Assembly (NCBI RefSeq): GCF_019139675.1
Contig: NZ_CP077077.1
Span: 5,084,001 to 5,148,000, forward strand
Source: Pseudomonas maumuensis
GTDB taxonomy: Bacteria > Pseudomonadota > Gammaproteobacteria > Pseudomonadales > Pseudomonadaceae
Reading direction: 5' to 3'
Length of the DNA: 64,000 nt
Under the pieces are notes generated by a model. That model ran no database searches. It saw nothing but the letters and a program-made list of their open reading frames with translations, and was not told the origin of the DNA. Made by a program: the position numbers and the translations under genes. This document shows, piece by piece, positions 1-10,800 of this stretch (the stretch's first letter is position 1; every line of letters starts with the position of its first letter).

Positions 1-1784
<1,784 letters not shown>

Positions 1785-1848
1785 GTCAGTGACCGGTTCT
1801 AATGTGCAGGAAAATCGCGGGCGCGGAATATAGCACAAATTTTGACCA

Positions 1849-1871
1849 AATCCGACGGTGGTGGTCGGATT
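1849..1871. terminator. Hairpin between ygiQ and dnaB, possible terminator
   Basis: A perfect 8-bp stem, AATCCGAC at 1849-1856 and GTCGGATT at 1864-1871, with a 7-base loop, lies downstream of dnaB on the minus strand. The T-tract after it in that direction is poor (TTTGG), so termination is possible but not certain. Confidence 0.4.
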
Positions 1872-1891
1872 CATCTGTAGCTTCCACTGGC

Positions 1892-1941
1892 CCTATCGCC
1901 GGCAAACCGGCTCCCACAGGAGCGCTGCTGCCGGCGATAGG
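1892..1941. repeat. REP-type palindrome
   Basis: CCTATCGCCGGC at 1892-1903 and its reverse complement at 1930-1941 form a 12-bp inverted repeat. It encloses the CCGGCTCCCACAGG core seen at several other intergenic sites in this window. It sits just past the dnaB stop codon, a usual place for Pseudomonas REP sequences. Confidence 0.75.
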
Positions 1942-1949
1942 CTCAGTGA

Positions 1950-3347
1950 TTACTCGTCGTCGTCGAAGTTGTACATGCCCGGCGCGAGGTTCTCGAAGCG
2001 GGTGTACTTGCCGATGAACGCCAGGCGGATGAAGCCGATGGGGCCGTTACGCTGCTTGCCGATGATGATCTCGGCCACGCCTTTGTGCTCGGTCTCGGGG
2101 TGATACACCTCGTCACGGTAGACGAACATGATCACGTCGGCGTCCTGCTCGATCGCACCCGATTCACGAAGGTCGGAGTTGACCGGGCGCTTGTTGGGGC
2201 GCTGCTCGAGGGAGCGGTTGAGCTGTGACAGGGCGATTACCGGGCAGTTGAATTCCTTGGCCAGCGCCTTGAGCGAGCGGGAGATCTCGGAAATCTCGTT
2301 GGTCCGGTTGTCACCGGCAGAGCCCGGGATCTGCATCAGCTGCAGGTAGTCGACCATGATCATGGCGATCTCGCCGTGCTCGCGGGCCAGGCGGCGGGTG
2401 CGCGCACGCATTTCCGATGGGCTGATGCCAGCGGTGTCGTCGATGAACAGCTTGCGGTCGTTCAGCAGGTTGACCGCCGAGGTCAGCCGCGGCCAGTCGT
2501 CGTCGTCCAGCTGGCCGGAACGCACCTTGGTCTGGTCGATGCGCCCGAGCGACGACAGCATACGCATGATCAGCGATTCACCGGGCATCTCGAGGGAGAA
2601 CACCAGCACCACCTTGTCGCTGCGCAACACGGCGTTTTCCACCAGGTTCATGGCGAAGGTGGTCTTGCCCATCGACGGACGGCCCGCGACGATGATCAGG
2701 TCGGCGGCCTGCAGGCCGCTGGTCTTCTCGTCCAGGTCGGTGAAGCCGGTGGATACGCCGGTGATATCGCTGTCGGAGTTGAACAGCGTGTCGATGCGGT
2801 CGATGGCCATGGTCAACAGTTCGTTGACCCCCACCGGCCCACCGGTCTTCGGCCGCGCCTCGGCGATCTGGAAGATCTGCCGTTCGGCGTCGTCAAGGAT
2901 CTCCTCGGCGTTACGCCCCTGCGGGTTGAAGGCGTTGTCGGCGATATCGGTGCTGATGCTGATCAGCTGACGCAGCGTGGCCCGCTCGCGGATGATCGCG
3001 GCGTAGGCCTTGATGTTGGCCACCGACGGGGTGTTCTTGGCCAGCTCGGCCAGATACGCCAGGCCACCGACCTGGGTGGACACGCCCTCCTTGTCCAGCT
3101 GCTCGTGCAGGGTGACCACGTCGAACGGCTGGTTCGCATCCACCAGCTTGTGGATAGCGCGGAAGATCAGGCGATGGTCATGCCGATAGAAATCGCCGTC
3201 CGACACCTGATCCAGCACCCGTTCCCAAGCGTTGTTGTCCAGCATCAGGCCACCGAGCACGGCCTGTTCGGCCTCGATGGAATGCGGCGGCACCTTCAGG
3301 GCAGCGGTTTGCAGGTCGAGTTGTTCGGGGGTGGTGATCTCGTTCAT
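1950..3347 (-). CDS. dnaB: Replicative DNA helicase DnaB
   Basis: The 465-residue DnaB unwinds DNA ahead of the replication fork as a hexamer and binds primase DnaG. Start chosen at ATG 3347 (MNEITTPEQLDLQ); an in-frame extension to 3389 runs into the rplI terminator and is unlikely to be translated. The N-terminal helical domain (about residues 20-125, PPHSIEAEQAVLGG) is followed by the RecA-like domain with Walker A GRPSMGKT at 222-229, a Walker B ending MVDYLQLM and the GAIEQDADV segment. Length and motifs are normal. It follows the rplI cluster, as in other Pseudomonas, but has little room for its own promoter after the terminator and may rely on read-through. Confidence 0.98.
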   Translation of the reverse strand: MNEITTPEQLDLQTAALKVPPHSIEAEQAVLGGLMLDNNAWERVLDQVSDGDFYRHDHRLIFRAIHKLVDANQPFDVVTLHEQLDKEGVSTQVGGLAYLAELAKNTPSVANIKAYAAIIRERATLRQLISISTDIADNAFNPQGRNAEEILDDAERQIFQIAEARPKTGGPVGVNELLTMAIDRIDTLFNSDSDITGVSTGFTDLDEKTSGLQAADLIIVAGRPSMGKTTFAMNLVENAVLRSDKVVLVFSLEMPGESLIMRMLSSLGRIDQTKVRSGQLDDDDWPRLTSAVNLLNDRKLFIDDTAGISPSEMRARTRRLAREHGEIAMIMVDYLQLMQIPGSAGDNRTNEISEISRSLKALAKEFNCPVIALSQLNRSLEQRPNKRPVNSDLRESGAIEQDADVIMFVYRDEVYHPETEHKGVAEIIIGKQRNGPIGFIRLAFIGKYTRFENLAPGMYNFDDDE

Positions 3348-3373
3348 GGCCACGAAAGAATTCTGGAAGATGA

Positions 3374-3415
3374 AAAAGACAAAGGGCACGGCCTGCGCAA
3401 AACAGGACCGTGCCC
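3374..3415 (-). terminator. Intrinsic terminator after rplI
   Basis: On the minus strand GGGCACGG (3415-3408) pairs with CCGTGCCC (3391-3384), followed by a T-rich tract TTTGTCTTTTT. It lies between the rplI stop codon and the dnaB start and should end or attenuate the ribosomal-protein transcript. Confidence 0.75.
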
Positions 3416-3459
3416 GATGTTAACCGTCTGGCCCGCGAGGGACCAGCCGATTACGCAGC

Positions 3460-3906
3460 TTAGGCAGCTACGACGACCACACGTACGGTGGCTTCAACGT
3501 CGCTGTGCAGGTGCACGGCTACGTCGTATTCGCCAACCTGACGGATGGTGCCGTTCGGCAGACGAACTTCAGCCTTGGCCACTTCAACGCCGGAGGCGGT
3601 CAGGGCGTCAGCGATGTCGTGGGTGCCGATCGAACCGAACAGCTTGCCTTCGTCGCCAGCGGTGGCAGTGATGGTCACTTCCAGCTCGGCCAGTTGGGCA
3701 GCGCGGCTTTCAGCCGAAGCTTTCTTGTCTGCTGCGGCTTTTTCCAGCTCGGCGCGGCGTTCTTCGAACGCGGCCAGGTTGGCGGCGTTGGCAACGGTGG
3801 CCTTGCCGAATGGCAGCAGGAAGTTACGGCCGTAACCAGCCTTAACGTTTACTTTGTCGCCCAGGTTGCCCAGGTTGGCGACTTTTTCCAGCAGGATCAG
3901 TTCCAT
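3460..3906 (-). CDS. rplI: 50S ribosomal protein L9
   Basis: 148 residues, normal for L9. The canonical N-terminal domain reads [19 protein letters not shown], then [11 protein letters not shown], which binds 23S rRNA; a long connecting helix rich in Ala/Glu (about residues 45-75) leads to the C-terminal domain. It is the last gene of the rpsF-rpsR-membrane protein-rplI cluster and is followed by a strong terminator. Confidence 0.98.
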
Positions 3907-3926
3907 TTGGTAAAACCTCTTAACTT

Positions 3927-4793
3927 TTAACCTTCACCGTTCGCGGAGTCGTCACCCTGTGAAGGGGACTTGCGACCGCGAAAATCAATCAGGCTGTCGA
4001 CAATGGCCAGAACCACGAGCAACGGATACATCAGCTGCATGAGCAGCGGCAACGTCACGTACATCCCCACCAGCCAGAAACCGGCCAGTCGCCCTTGTGC
4101 CACCAGCCCGTGAATCAGGGCGATGCCAGCGAGCAGCAGCACCAGGCTGGACGCACTGGCCAGGACGATGAACTGCGACCCGATGAACGGGCCCAACACC
4201 ATCAATGACACCAGCACCAGCATGGGTACCAGCGGCAGCCTCAGTTCGCGAAACTCGCGCCCGAAACCACCGGGGTTGTACAACGCAGCCTGCCAATAGC
4301 GCGCCAGCATCAAGGCCAGCAGGCTGAACAGCTGCAGCATTACCGCACTGGAAGCGACCAGCAAAGGGCCGATCAGCTCACCAGGTAGTACCGGTTGGCC
4401 CTCGAACTGCGGCAGGGCTTTTTCAAGCGCCTTGGCCAGCACCTCGAAGGTTTCGCGCATCACCGCATCCAGGATCAGGCTGTACAGCAAGCCTAATGCG
4501 ACACTGGACAGCAGTACCCGGGTCCAGGAATGCCCGGCGCGCAACGAGGCGGCCAGACCCAGCGTTCCCAAAAGCACCAGCAAGGTGCTCGGTTCGCCGA
4601 AGAAGCCCATGATCAACGCTGGCAAAAGGCCCCAGGCGATGACCGATGAAGCGTCCTTGAACCCGCGCCGCAGGAGCACAAGGCTACCGGCGGCGGCACT
4701 CAACCAGAACAGCAGCGGCAGTACCGCGCTGATGACCACCACGAGGGTGGCCTGCACACGACCGCGCATGATGAAACTTGCCAACGCTCGCAT
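3927..4793 (-). CDS. DUF2232-like multi-pass membrane protein
   Basis: 288 residues with roughly eight hydrophobic segments (for example [17 protein letters not shown] near the N-terminus and [20 protein letters not shown] near the C-terminus) and a charged Ser/Gly-rich tail. A gene of this type commonly lies between rpsR and rplI in Pseudomonas and belongs to the uncharacterised DUF2232 group by my recall. It lies 20 bp before rplI and 34 bp after rpsR on the same strand, so it is co-transcribed with ribosomal proteins. No catalytic motif is visible and the function is unknown. Confidence 0.85.
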
Positions 4794-4827
4794 GCTTATC
4801 CCTTGCTACTTAGTCGACGACCCGGTC

Positions 4828-5058
4828 TCAGCGGCCGTGGCTGTCGGTGTAGGGCAGCAGGGCCAGGAAGCGGGCGCGCTTGATAGCGGTGGCCAGCTGA
4901 CGCTGATAACGAGCTTTGGTACCGGTGATGCGGCTTGGAACGATCTTGCCGGTTTCGGATACGTAAGCTTTCAGGGTGTTGAGATCTTTGAAGTCGATCT
5001 CTTTCACGTCTTCAGCAGTGAAGCGGCAGAATTTACGACGACGGAAGAAACGTGCCAT
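4828..5058 (-). CDS. rpsR: 30S ribosomal protein S18
   Basis: 76 residues with the standard S18 core ([18 protein letters not shown] at the start; [20 protein letters not shown] near the end). S18 forms a heterodimer with S6 on the 30S platform. It follows rpsF by 28 bp with a GAGGAGCC-like ribosome binding site before the ATG. Confidence 0.98.
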   Translation of the reverse strand: MARFFRRRKFCRFTAEDVKEIDFKDLNTLKAYVSETGKIVPSRITGTKARYQRQLATAIKRARFLALLPYTDSHGR

Positions 5059-5086
5059 GTAATAGGCTCCTCAAAAGGTCCGTGGA

Positions 5087-5512
5087 TTACTCGTCAGCGT
5101 TATCGCTGTTGTCGCTGTCATTGCTGTCGTCGCCTTCGGCGCCATCAGCATGCTCAGGACGTTCGCGACGCTCACGGCGCTCGCTGCGGTTCTCTTCTGC
5201 CTTGAGCATCTCGGACGGGCCGGTAACGGCTTCGTCGCGACGGATGACCAGGTTACGGATCACGGCATCGTTGTAGCGGAAGTTGTCTTCCAGCTCGGCC
5301 AGGGCCTTGCCGGAGCACTCAACGTTCAGCATCACGTAGTGAGCCTTGTGAACATTGTTGATTGCGTAGGCCAGTTGACGACGGCCCCAGTCTTCCAGGC
5401 GGTGGATCTTGCCACCATCTTCTTCGATCAGCTTGGTGTAACGCTCAACCATGCCGCCGACTTGCTCGCTCTGGTCCGGGTGAACCAGGAAGATGATTTC
5501 GTAATGACGCAT
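5087..5512 (-). CDS. rpsF: 30S ribosomal protein S6
   Basis: 141 residues. The S6 fold is evident ([39 protein letters not shown]). The last 25 or so residues form an acidic tail rich in Asp, Asn, Ser and Glu ending DNADE. In E. coli S6 the C-terminus receives extra glutamates from RimK; whether that occurs here cannot be seen. First gene of its cluster, with a promoter and a leader hairpin directly upstream. Confidence 0.98.
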   Translation of the reverse strand: MRHYEIIFLVHPDQSEQVGGMVERYTKLIEEDGGKIHRLEDWGRRQLAYAINNVHKAHYVMLNVECSGKALAELEDNFRYNDAVIRNLVIRRDEAVTGPSEMLKAEENRSERRERRERPEHADGAEGDDSNDSDNSDNADE

Positions 5513-5534
5513 GAATGCTCCTTACGGGTTAGTA

Positions 5535-5557
5535 GTCTGCCAGCAACCTGGTCAGAC
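5535..5557 (-). promoter_or_regulatory. Leader hairpin upstream of rpsF
   Basis: On the minus strand GTCTG-A-CCAG-GTTG-CTGG-CAGAC folds into a 9-bp stem with a single bulged A, ending about 22 bases before the rpsF start codon. In many bacteria the rpsF leader is bound by the S6:S18 complex for autoregulation; this hairpin is in the right place, but the match to the known motif was not verified. Confidence 0.4.
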
Positions 5558-5632
5558 AAGGAGTGAATGACACTGTATGTCTTGCCCTAGAGAGAAGGCA
5601 CATGCGCGCCTGCCAGCTCGGCAAGGGGCGCA

Positions 5633-5661
5633 ATTGTAGAGAAGCCGAGAAGGACAAGCAA
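5633..5661 (-). promoter_or_regulatory. Sigma-70 promoter of the rpsF operon
   Basis: Reading the minus strand, -35 TTGCTT (5661-5656) and -10 TACAAT (5638-5633) are separated by 17 bp. They lie about 120 bp upstream of rpsF in the gap after rlmB. This is the only good match I found in that gap. Confidence 0.6.
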
Positions 5662-5729
5662 GGAGGTTGGCGAATATTTGAACAGCCGGAAACATATTCG
5701 CCCAATAGGCCGCAAGCCTGAGAAACAAC

Positions 5730-5756
5730 GTGGGAGCGGCGGTGCGCCGCTCCCAC
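5730..5756. terminator. 12-bp palindrome after rlmB
   Basis: GTGGGAGCGGCG (5730-5741) and CGCCGCTCCCAC (5745-5756) pair perfectly around a GTG loop, 11 bp past the rlmB stop codon. There is no T-tract. It resembles half of the local REP family (GTGGGAG core) and may block or terminate transcription. Confidence 0.5.
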
Positions 5757-5767
5757 ACACGGTCAGA

Positions 5768-6514
5768 TCAGCGCTTGACCTGACGCTGCCTCACCGCCTC
5801 GAACAGGCACACCCCGGTGGCCACCGAAACGTTAAGGCTGCTGACGCTGCCACCCATCGGCAGCTTCACCAGGAAATCACAGTGCTCACGGGTCAGGCGG
5901 CGCATGCCCTTGCCTTCTGCCCCCATGATCATCACCAGCGGGCCGGTCAGGTCCTGCTGGTAGATTTCCTGCTCGGCCTCGCCAGCGGTACCGACCACCC
6001 ACAGTCCGCGCTGCTGGAGTTTCTCCAGGGTCCGCGCCAGGTTGGTCACGGCCACCAACGGCATCACCTCGGCGGCGCCGCAGGCAACCTTGCGCACCAC
6101 GCCGGTCAGGGTCGCGGACTTGTCCTTGGGGATCACCACGGCGGTCGCCCCGGCCGCATCGGCGGTGCGCAGGCAGGCGCCGAGGTTGTGCGGATCGGTG
6201 ACGCCATCGAGCACCAGAATCAAGGGCGGCGTCTCGGTACGCTCGAGCAGCTCGTCGAGCATCGCCTCGCCCCATACCTGGCTCGGGCTCACCTCGGCAA
6301 CCACCCCCTGGTGAACGCCTTCGACCCAGGAGTCGAGTTCACGGCGCTCGGCCTGCCCGACCTGGACACGGTTCTGCGCAGCCAGCTCCAGCAGGGCCTG
6401 GATGCGTGGCTCACTGCGCCCTTCGGACAGCCAGATCTGCTTTACCCGCTTGGGGTGGTGTTGCAGCAGTGCCTGCACGGCATGCACGCCGTAGATCTTT
6501 TCCAGCTGACTCAT
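5768..6514 (-). CDS. rlmB: 23S rRNA (guanosine-2251-2'-O)-methyltransferase RlmB
   Basis: 248 residues. RlmB 2'-O-methylates G2251 in the peptidyl-transferase P loop using S-adenosylmethionine. The N-terminal substrate-binding domain (EKIYGVHAVQALL) is followed by the SpoU trefoil-knot domain with its three motifs: DPHNLGACLRTADAAG, MIMGAEGKGMRRL and SSLNVSVATGVCLFE. The start codon overlaps the rnr stop codon as ATGA (6511-6514), so the two are translationally coupled. Confidence 0.97.
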   Translation of the reverse strand: MSQLEKIYGVHAVQALLQHHPKRVKQIWLSEGRSEPRIQALLELAAQNRVQVGQAERRELDSWVEGVHQGVVAEVSPSQVWGEAMLDELLERTETPPLILVLDGVTDPHNLGACLRTADAAGATAVVIPKDKSATLTGVVRKVACGAAEVMPLVAVTNLARTLEKLQQRGLWVVGTAGEAEQEIYQQDLTGPLVMIMGAEGKGMRRLTREHCDFLVKLPMGGSVSSLNVSVATGVCLFEAVRQRQVKR

Positions 6515-9084
6515 GACTTGTTCTTGCCCTTGCGTGGCGCGCCGGACTTGGGCGGCCCCTTGCGATGCTTGGTCGGCTTGCCGGACGACTTGCCACCTTT
6601 TTCCGACTTGCCGCCGGCATGGCCGCTGGCACGCGCCTCGCCCATCAGCGCCTTCTTCATTTCACGGCTCTTGCGCACCTCGGCATTGCGCTGCACCGCG
6701 TCTTTCGGGAAGTACGCCTCGGAGGCCTCGCTCTTGCGGCTGCGCGGCTTGGGCGAAATCTTCGCTTCGACGGCAGGCACCTGCTCGGCAACCGGCTGCG
6801 CGGCAGCGCGTGGCTTGCGGCCGACCGGTGCGGTGACGGTCTTCTCCGACATTTCGAAGTCGATCTTGCGCTGTTCGAGGTCGACACGCATGACCTTCAC
6901 CTCGACCGTGTCGCCCAGGCGGAAGCTGCGGCCGCTGCGCTCACCGGACAGGCGGTGATGCACAGGATCGAAGTGGTAGTAGTCACCCGGCAGGGCGCTG
7001 ACATGTACCAGGCCTTCGACATAGATGTCGGTCAGCTCGATGAACAGGCCAAAACCGGTCACCGCGGTGATCACACCAGGGAAGGTCTCGCCGACGCGAT
7101 CACGCATGTACTCGCACTTGAGCCAGTTGACCACGTCGCGGGTGGCCTCGTCGGCGCGGCGCTCGGTCATCGAGCATTGCTCGCCCATCTGCTCGAGGCT
7201 GTTTTCGTCGTACGGGTAGATACGCGCCTTGGGAATGCTCATGGCACCGGCGCGCTTGACGTGCGGGGTGTCGATCTTGGAGCGGATCACACTGCGGATG
7301 GCACGATGCACCAGCAGGTCCGGATAACGACGGATCGGCGAGGTGAAGTGGGTGTAGGCCTCGTAGTTCAGGCCGAAGTGGCCGTTGTTCTCGACGCTGT
7401 ACACCGCCTGGCTCAGCGAGCGCAGCATGACGGTCTGGATCAGGTGGAAGTCCGGGCGCCCGGCGATGCTTGCCAGCAGCGCCTGGTAGTCCTTCGGCGA
7501 AGGGTCCTTGCCTTTGTGCAGGCTCAGGCCCAGCTCACCAAGGAATGCGCGCAACTTCTCCAGGCGCTCGGGCGGCGGGCCGTCATGCACGCGGTACAGC
7601 GCAGGCACATTGTGCTTCTGCAGGAACTCCGCGGTGGCGACGTTGGCCGCCAGCATGCATTCCTCGATCAGCTTGTGGGCGTCGTTGCGCACGGTCGGAC
7701 GAATTTCGTCGATCTTGCGGTCTTCGCCGAAGATGATCCGGGTTTCCTGGGTCTCGAAGTCAATCGCGCCGCGGGTATGACGGGCCGCCAGGAGCACCTT
7801 GTACAGGGCGTACAGGCTCTTCAGGTCCGGCAGCACCGCGCTGTATTCCTCGCGCAGGGCCTTGCCTTCACGGGTACGGGAATGCTCGAGCATGCTGCTG
7901 ACCTTGTTGTAGGTCAGGCGCGCGTGGGAGTGGATCACCCCCTCGTAGAACTGGTAGTCGACCATCTGGCCGGCCTTGTTGATGGTCATTTCGCAGACCA
8001 TGGCCAGGCGATCGACGTGCGGGTTCAGCGAGCACAGGCCGTTGGACAACTCTTCGGGCAGCATCGGCACGACGCGCTCGGGGAAGTACACCGAGTTACC
8101 CCGTTGCTGCGCTTCGGTATCCAGGGCCGAGCCCAGGCGCACGTAGCTGGAAACGTCGGCGATCGCCACGTACAGGCGCCAGCCGCCGGAGAACATGCGC
8201 AGCTTGCCCAGCGGTTCGCAATACACCGCATCGTCGAAGTCGCGGGCGTCTTCGCCGTCGATGGTGACGAAAGGCAGATGACGCAGGTCGATGCGCTTCT
8301 CTTTATCTTTCTCCTCGACTTCGGAGCGGAACTTGCGCGCTTCCTTGATCACCTCCTGCGGCCAGACATGCGGGATGTCATAGCTGCGCAGGGCGATGTC
8401 GATCTCCATGCCCGGAGCCATGTAGTTGCCGATCACCTCGACCACATCACCCTGCGGCTGGAAGCGCGGGGTTGGCCAGTGGGTGATCTTGATCGACACG
8501 AACTGGCCGATCTTGGCGCCACCGTTGCGCCCGGCGGTGACCAGCACTTCCTGCTGGATCTTCGGGTTGTCGGGGGTCACATAGCCGATGCCGCCCTCTT
8601 CGAAGTAACGGCCGACCACGCTTTCGTGGGCGCGGGAGATGACTTCCACCAGCACACCTTCGCGGCGGCCACGGCGGTCCACGCCGGAAACCCGGGCCAG
8701 GCCGCGGTCGCCGTCGAACACCAGGCGCATCTGCGACGGGCTGAGGAACAGGTCTTCGCTACCATCGTCGGGAATCAGGAAGCCGAAACCGTCGCGGTGG
8801 CCGGACACGCGGCCACAGATTAGGTCGAGCTTGTCCACCGGGGCATAGGTGCCGCGCCGGGTATAGATAAGCTGACCGTCGCGCTCCATGGCACGCAGGC
8901 GGCGGCGCAGGGCTTCGATCTGGTCTTCTTCGTAAAGACCGAACTCTTCGGCCAGCTGTTCGCGGGCAGCCGGCTCGCCACGGTCGGCGAGGCGCTGCAG
9001 GATCAGCTCACGGCTGGGGATGGGGTTGTCGTATTTTTCCGCTTCGCGAGCGGCCTCGGGATCGAGGGATTGCCAATCGGCCAT
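6511..9084 (-). CDS. rnr: Ribonuclease R
   Basis: 857 residues. RNase R is a processive 3'-5' exoribonuclease that degrades structured RNA and takes part in rRNA and tmRNA-linked quality control. Order of parts: N-terminal helix-turn-helix-like region (residues 20-60), two cold-shock-type OB domains, the RNB catalytic domain with the Asp cluster in DGEDARDFDDAVY, an S1 domain (GETFPGVITAVTGFGLFIE), and a long Lys/Arg/Gly/Ser-rich basic tail of about 100 residues. It lies upstream of rlmB in a two-gene unit, as in E. coli. Confidence 0.97.
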   Translation of the reverse strand: MADWQSLDPEAAREAEKYDNPIPSRELILQRLADRGEPAAREQLAEEFGLYEEDQIEALRRRLRAMERDGQLIYTRRGTYAPVDKLDLICGRVSGHRDGFGFLIPDDGSEDLFLSPSQMRLVFDGDRGLARVSGVDRRGRREGVLVEVISRAHESVVGRYFEEGGIGYVTPDNPKIQQEVLVTAGRNGGAKIGQFVSIKITHWPTPRFQPQGDVVEVIGNYMAPGMEIDIALRSYDIPHVWPQEVIKEARKFRSEVEEKDKEKRIDLRHLPFVTIDGEDARDFDDAVYCEPLGKLRMFSGGWRLYVAIADVSSYVRLGSALDTEAQQRGNSVYFPERVVPMLPEELSNGLCSLNPHVDRLAMVCEMTINKAGQMVDYQFYEGVIHSHARLTYNKVSSMLEHSRTREGKALREEYSAVLPDLKSLYALYKVLLAARHTRGAIDFETQETRIIFGEDRKIDEIRPTVRNDAHKLIEECMLAANVATAEFLQKHNVPALYRVHDGPPPERLEKLRAFLGELGLSLHKGKDPSPKDYQALLASIAGRPDFHLIQTVMLRSLSQAVYSVENNGHFGLNYEAYTHFTSPIRRYPDLLVHRAIRSVIRSKIDTPHVKRAGAMSIPKARIYPYDENSLEQMGEQCSMTERRADEATRDVVNWLKCEYMRDRVGETFPGVITAVTGFGLFIELTDIYVEGLVHVSALPGDYYHFDPVHHRLSGERSGRSFRLGDTVEVKVMRVDLEQRKIDFEMSEKTVTAPVGRKPRAAAQPVAEQVPAVEAKISPKPRSRKSEASEAYFPKDAVQRNAEVRKSREMKKALMGEARASGHAGGKSEKGGKSSGKPTKHRKGPPKSGAPRKGKNKS

Positions 9085-9246
9085 CAGAAAGGATTCACCT
9101 TGGGATATATAGAGTGGAATTCTGGCATAGGCGTATTGAAACCGGAAATGTCAGCCTTGGACAGCCCCGGCAGCGTGTCCGTCGCGCAGCAATAGCCCAG
9201 CGGAATCAACAAGTTGAATTTTTTGAAATTTTTTTCGTTCGGGGGC

Positions 9247-9275
9247 TTTACAGCCATCAGGAGCGTCCGTATAGT
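9247..9275 (+). promoter_or_regulatory. Sigma-70 promoter of the tRNA-Leu genes
   Basis: -35 TTTACA (9247-9252) and -10 TATAGT (9270-9275) with a 17-bp spacer; an A/T-rich tract at about 9213-9236 upstream could act as an UP element. A GC-rich GCGC follows the -10, as in stringently controlled stable-RNA promoters. The first tRNA begins about 75 bp downstream. Confidence 0.7.
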
Positions 9276-9355
9276 GCGCACCACAACGACGGACAACCCC
9301 GAAGTTGTAGTAGAGATGAATGGCGCTGTAAAGCATCTTTTAATCTCGAATGTGT

Positions 9356-9442
9356 GCCCAGGTGGCGGAATTGGTAGACGCGCTGGTTTCAGGTATCAGT
9401 GACTTAACGGTCGTGGAAGTTCGAGTCTTCTCCTGGGCACCA
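9356..9442 (+). tRNA. tRNA-Leu (anticodon CAG), copy 1
   Basis: 87 nt including an encoded CCA. The acceptor stem GCCCAGG pairs with CCTGGGC; the anticodon stem CTGGT/ATCAG encloses the loop TTCAGGT, giving anticodon CAG for the CUG codon, the commonest leucine codon in this GC-rich genome. A long variable arm (class II tRNA) is present, and the T arm contains GTTCGAGTC. Confidence 0.97.
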
Positions 9443-9530
9443 AAAATTTTCAAGTAACAGATGACCAAGGATCTGTTACTACTGTGTGAAAGCAGACGAT
9501 AGTCGCCTTCACCAGACGATGCAAAGCTTT

Positions 9531-9617
9531 GCCCAGGTGGCGGAATTGGTAGACGCGCTGGTTTCAGGTATCAGTGACTTAACGGTCGTGGAAGTTCGAG
9601 TCTTCTCCTGGGCACCA
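9531..9617 (+). tRNA. tRNA-Leu (anticodon CAG), copy 2
   Basis: Identical over all 87 bases to the copy at 9356-9442, with an 88-bp spacer between them. A strong terminator follows 3 bp later, so both are probably processed from one transcript. Confidence 0.97.
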
Positions 9618-9620
9618 TAC

Positions 9621-9652
9621 AAAAACCCACTAGCTTGCTAGTGGGTTTTTTC
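9621..9652 (+). terminator. Intrinsic terminator of the tRNA-Leu operon
   Basis: ACCCACTAGC and GCTAGTGGGT form a 10-bp stem with a TT loop, flanked by A5 on the left and a T6 tract on the right. It is the best rho-independent terminator in the window and could also work in reverse. Confidence 0.92.
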
Positions 9653-9786
9653 TTGCCTGCGATTTCATGTCGCCGGGCAGCCCCCTCCTTCGTCTACCCA
9701 TGAATTTCCCGTCATGCGCCCATTTGAGAAACTATTTCGTTTACCATTGTTTCCAAATATGTAGCCGTAAGCGAGGAAATACCCGC

Positions 9787-10800
9787 ATGACGATCCGCCC
9801 GCAACCGCTGATGCGCACCCTGGCCGCCGCAGTTCTGAGCCTGGTGATCGGCGCTCCGGCCGCCCTGGCAGACGAACCGGTCACGTTGACTATGTACAAC
9901 GGCCAGCACAAGGAAATCGGCGAAGCCATCGCCAAGGCCTACGAGGCCAAGACCGGTATTCATATCAATATTCGCAAGGGCAGCAGCAACCAGCTGGCCA
10001 GCCAGATCATCGAGGAAGGCGAACGCTCGCCGGCCGACATCATCTATACCGAAGAGTCGCCACCGCTGAACAACCTGGGCGAACTGGGCCTGCTGGCGAA
10101 GATCGACGACGCCACCCTGAACATGCTGCCCAAGGAGTATGTAGGCGCCAACGGCACCTGGATGGGCGTCACCGCGCGCACTCGCGTGGTGGTCTACAAC
10201 CCGAAGAAGATCGATGAGAAAGACCTGCCGACCACGGTTATGGATTTCGCCGGACCCGAGTGGGACGGTCGCGTCGGCTACGTCCCCACCAGCGGCGCCT
10301 TCCAGGAACAGGCGGTGGCCATCCTCAAGATGCACGGGCGCGAAGCCACCGAAGAATGGCTTACCGGCCTGAAAGCCTTCGGCAAGACCTACACCAACAA
10401 CATGGTCGCACTGAAGGCCGTAGAGAAGGGCGAAGTCGCCGCCGTGCTGGTGAACAACTACTACTGGTACGCCCTGGAGCGCGAGCGCGGCAAGCTCGAT
10501 TCCAAGCTGTACTACCTGGCCGACGGCGACGCCGGCAACCTGGTGACCATCTCCGGTGCCGCCGCGGTCAAGGCCAGCAAGCACCCGAAAGAGGCACAGG
10601 CCCTGCTCAACTGGATGGCCAGTGAAGAAGGCCAGCGCGTGATCACCCAGACCACCGCCGAATACCCGCTGCATAAAGGCATGGTCTCAGACCGTGGCCT
10701 GAAGCCGTTCGATGAGCTGCGCCCGCCGAAGATCTCGCCGGCCGACCTTGGCAACGCCGAGGAAGCCATCGAACTGGAACGTGAGGTTGGCCTGCTCTGA
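9787..10800 (+). CDS. Ferric-iron ABC transporter, periplasmic binding protein (FbpA type)
   Basis: 337 residues from ATG 9787, chosen because GAGGAA lies before it and a signal peptide follows directly (hydrophobic LAAAVLSLVIGAPAALA, cleavage likely after Ala28). The mature protein starts DEPVTLTMYNGQH, typical of ferric-binding proteins. Adjacent tyrosines at 225-226 (NNYYWY) match the tyrosine pair that coordinates Fe(III) in FbpA/FutA proteins. The next gene is the permease, overlapping by one base (TGATG). No clear Fur box was found upstream, though AT-rich sequence at 9721-9765 is a candidate place. An ATPase gene is not nearby. Confidence 0.9.
   Translation: MTIRPQPLMRTLAAAVLSLVIGAPAALADEPVTLTMYNGQHKEIGEAIAKAYEAKTGIHINIRKGSSNQLASQIIEEGERSPADIIYTEESPPLNNLGELGLLAKIDDATLNMLPKEYVGANGTWMGVTARTRVVVYNPKKIDEKDLPTTVMDFAGPEWDGRVGYVPTSGAFQEQAVAILKMHGREATEEWLTGLKAFGKTYTNNMVALKAVEKGEVAAVLVNNYYWYALERERGKLDSKLYYLADGDAGNLVTISGAAAVKASKHPKEAQALLNWMASEEGQRVITQTTAEYPLHKGMVSDRGLKPFDELRPPKISPADLGNAEEAIELEREVGLL

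Noticed and set aside
9084..9296. 70-codon open frame on the minus strand upstream of rnr
   Set aside because: It is antisense to the tRNA promoter, lacks a good ribosome binding site and resembles no known leader peptide.
9721..9786. Fur box upstream of the ferric-binding protein gene
   Set aside because: The AT-rich sequence has only a weak match to GATAATGATAATCATTATC, not enough to call a site.
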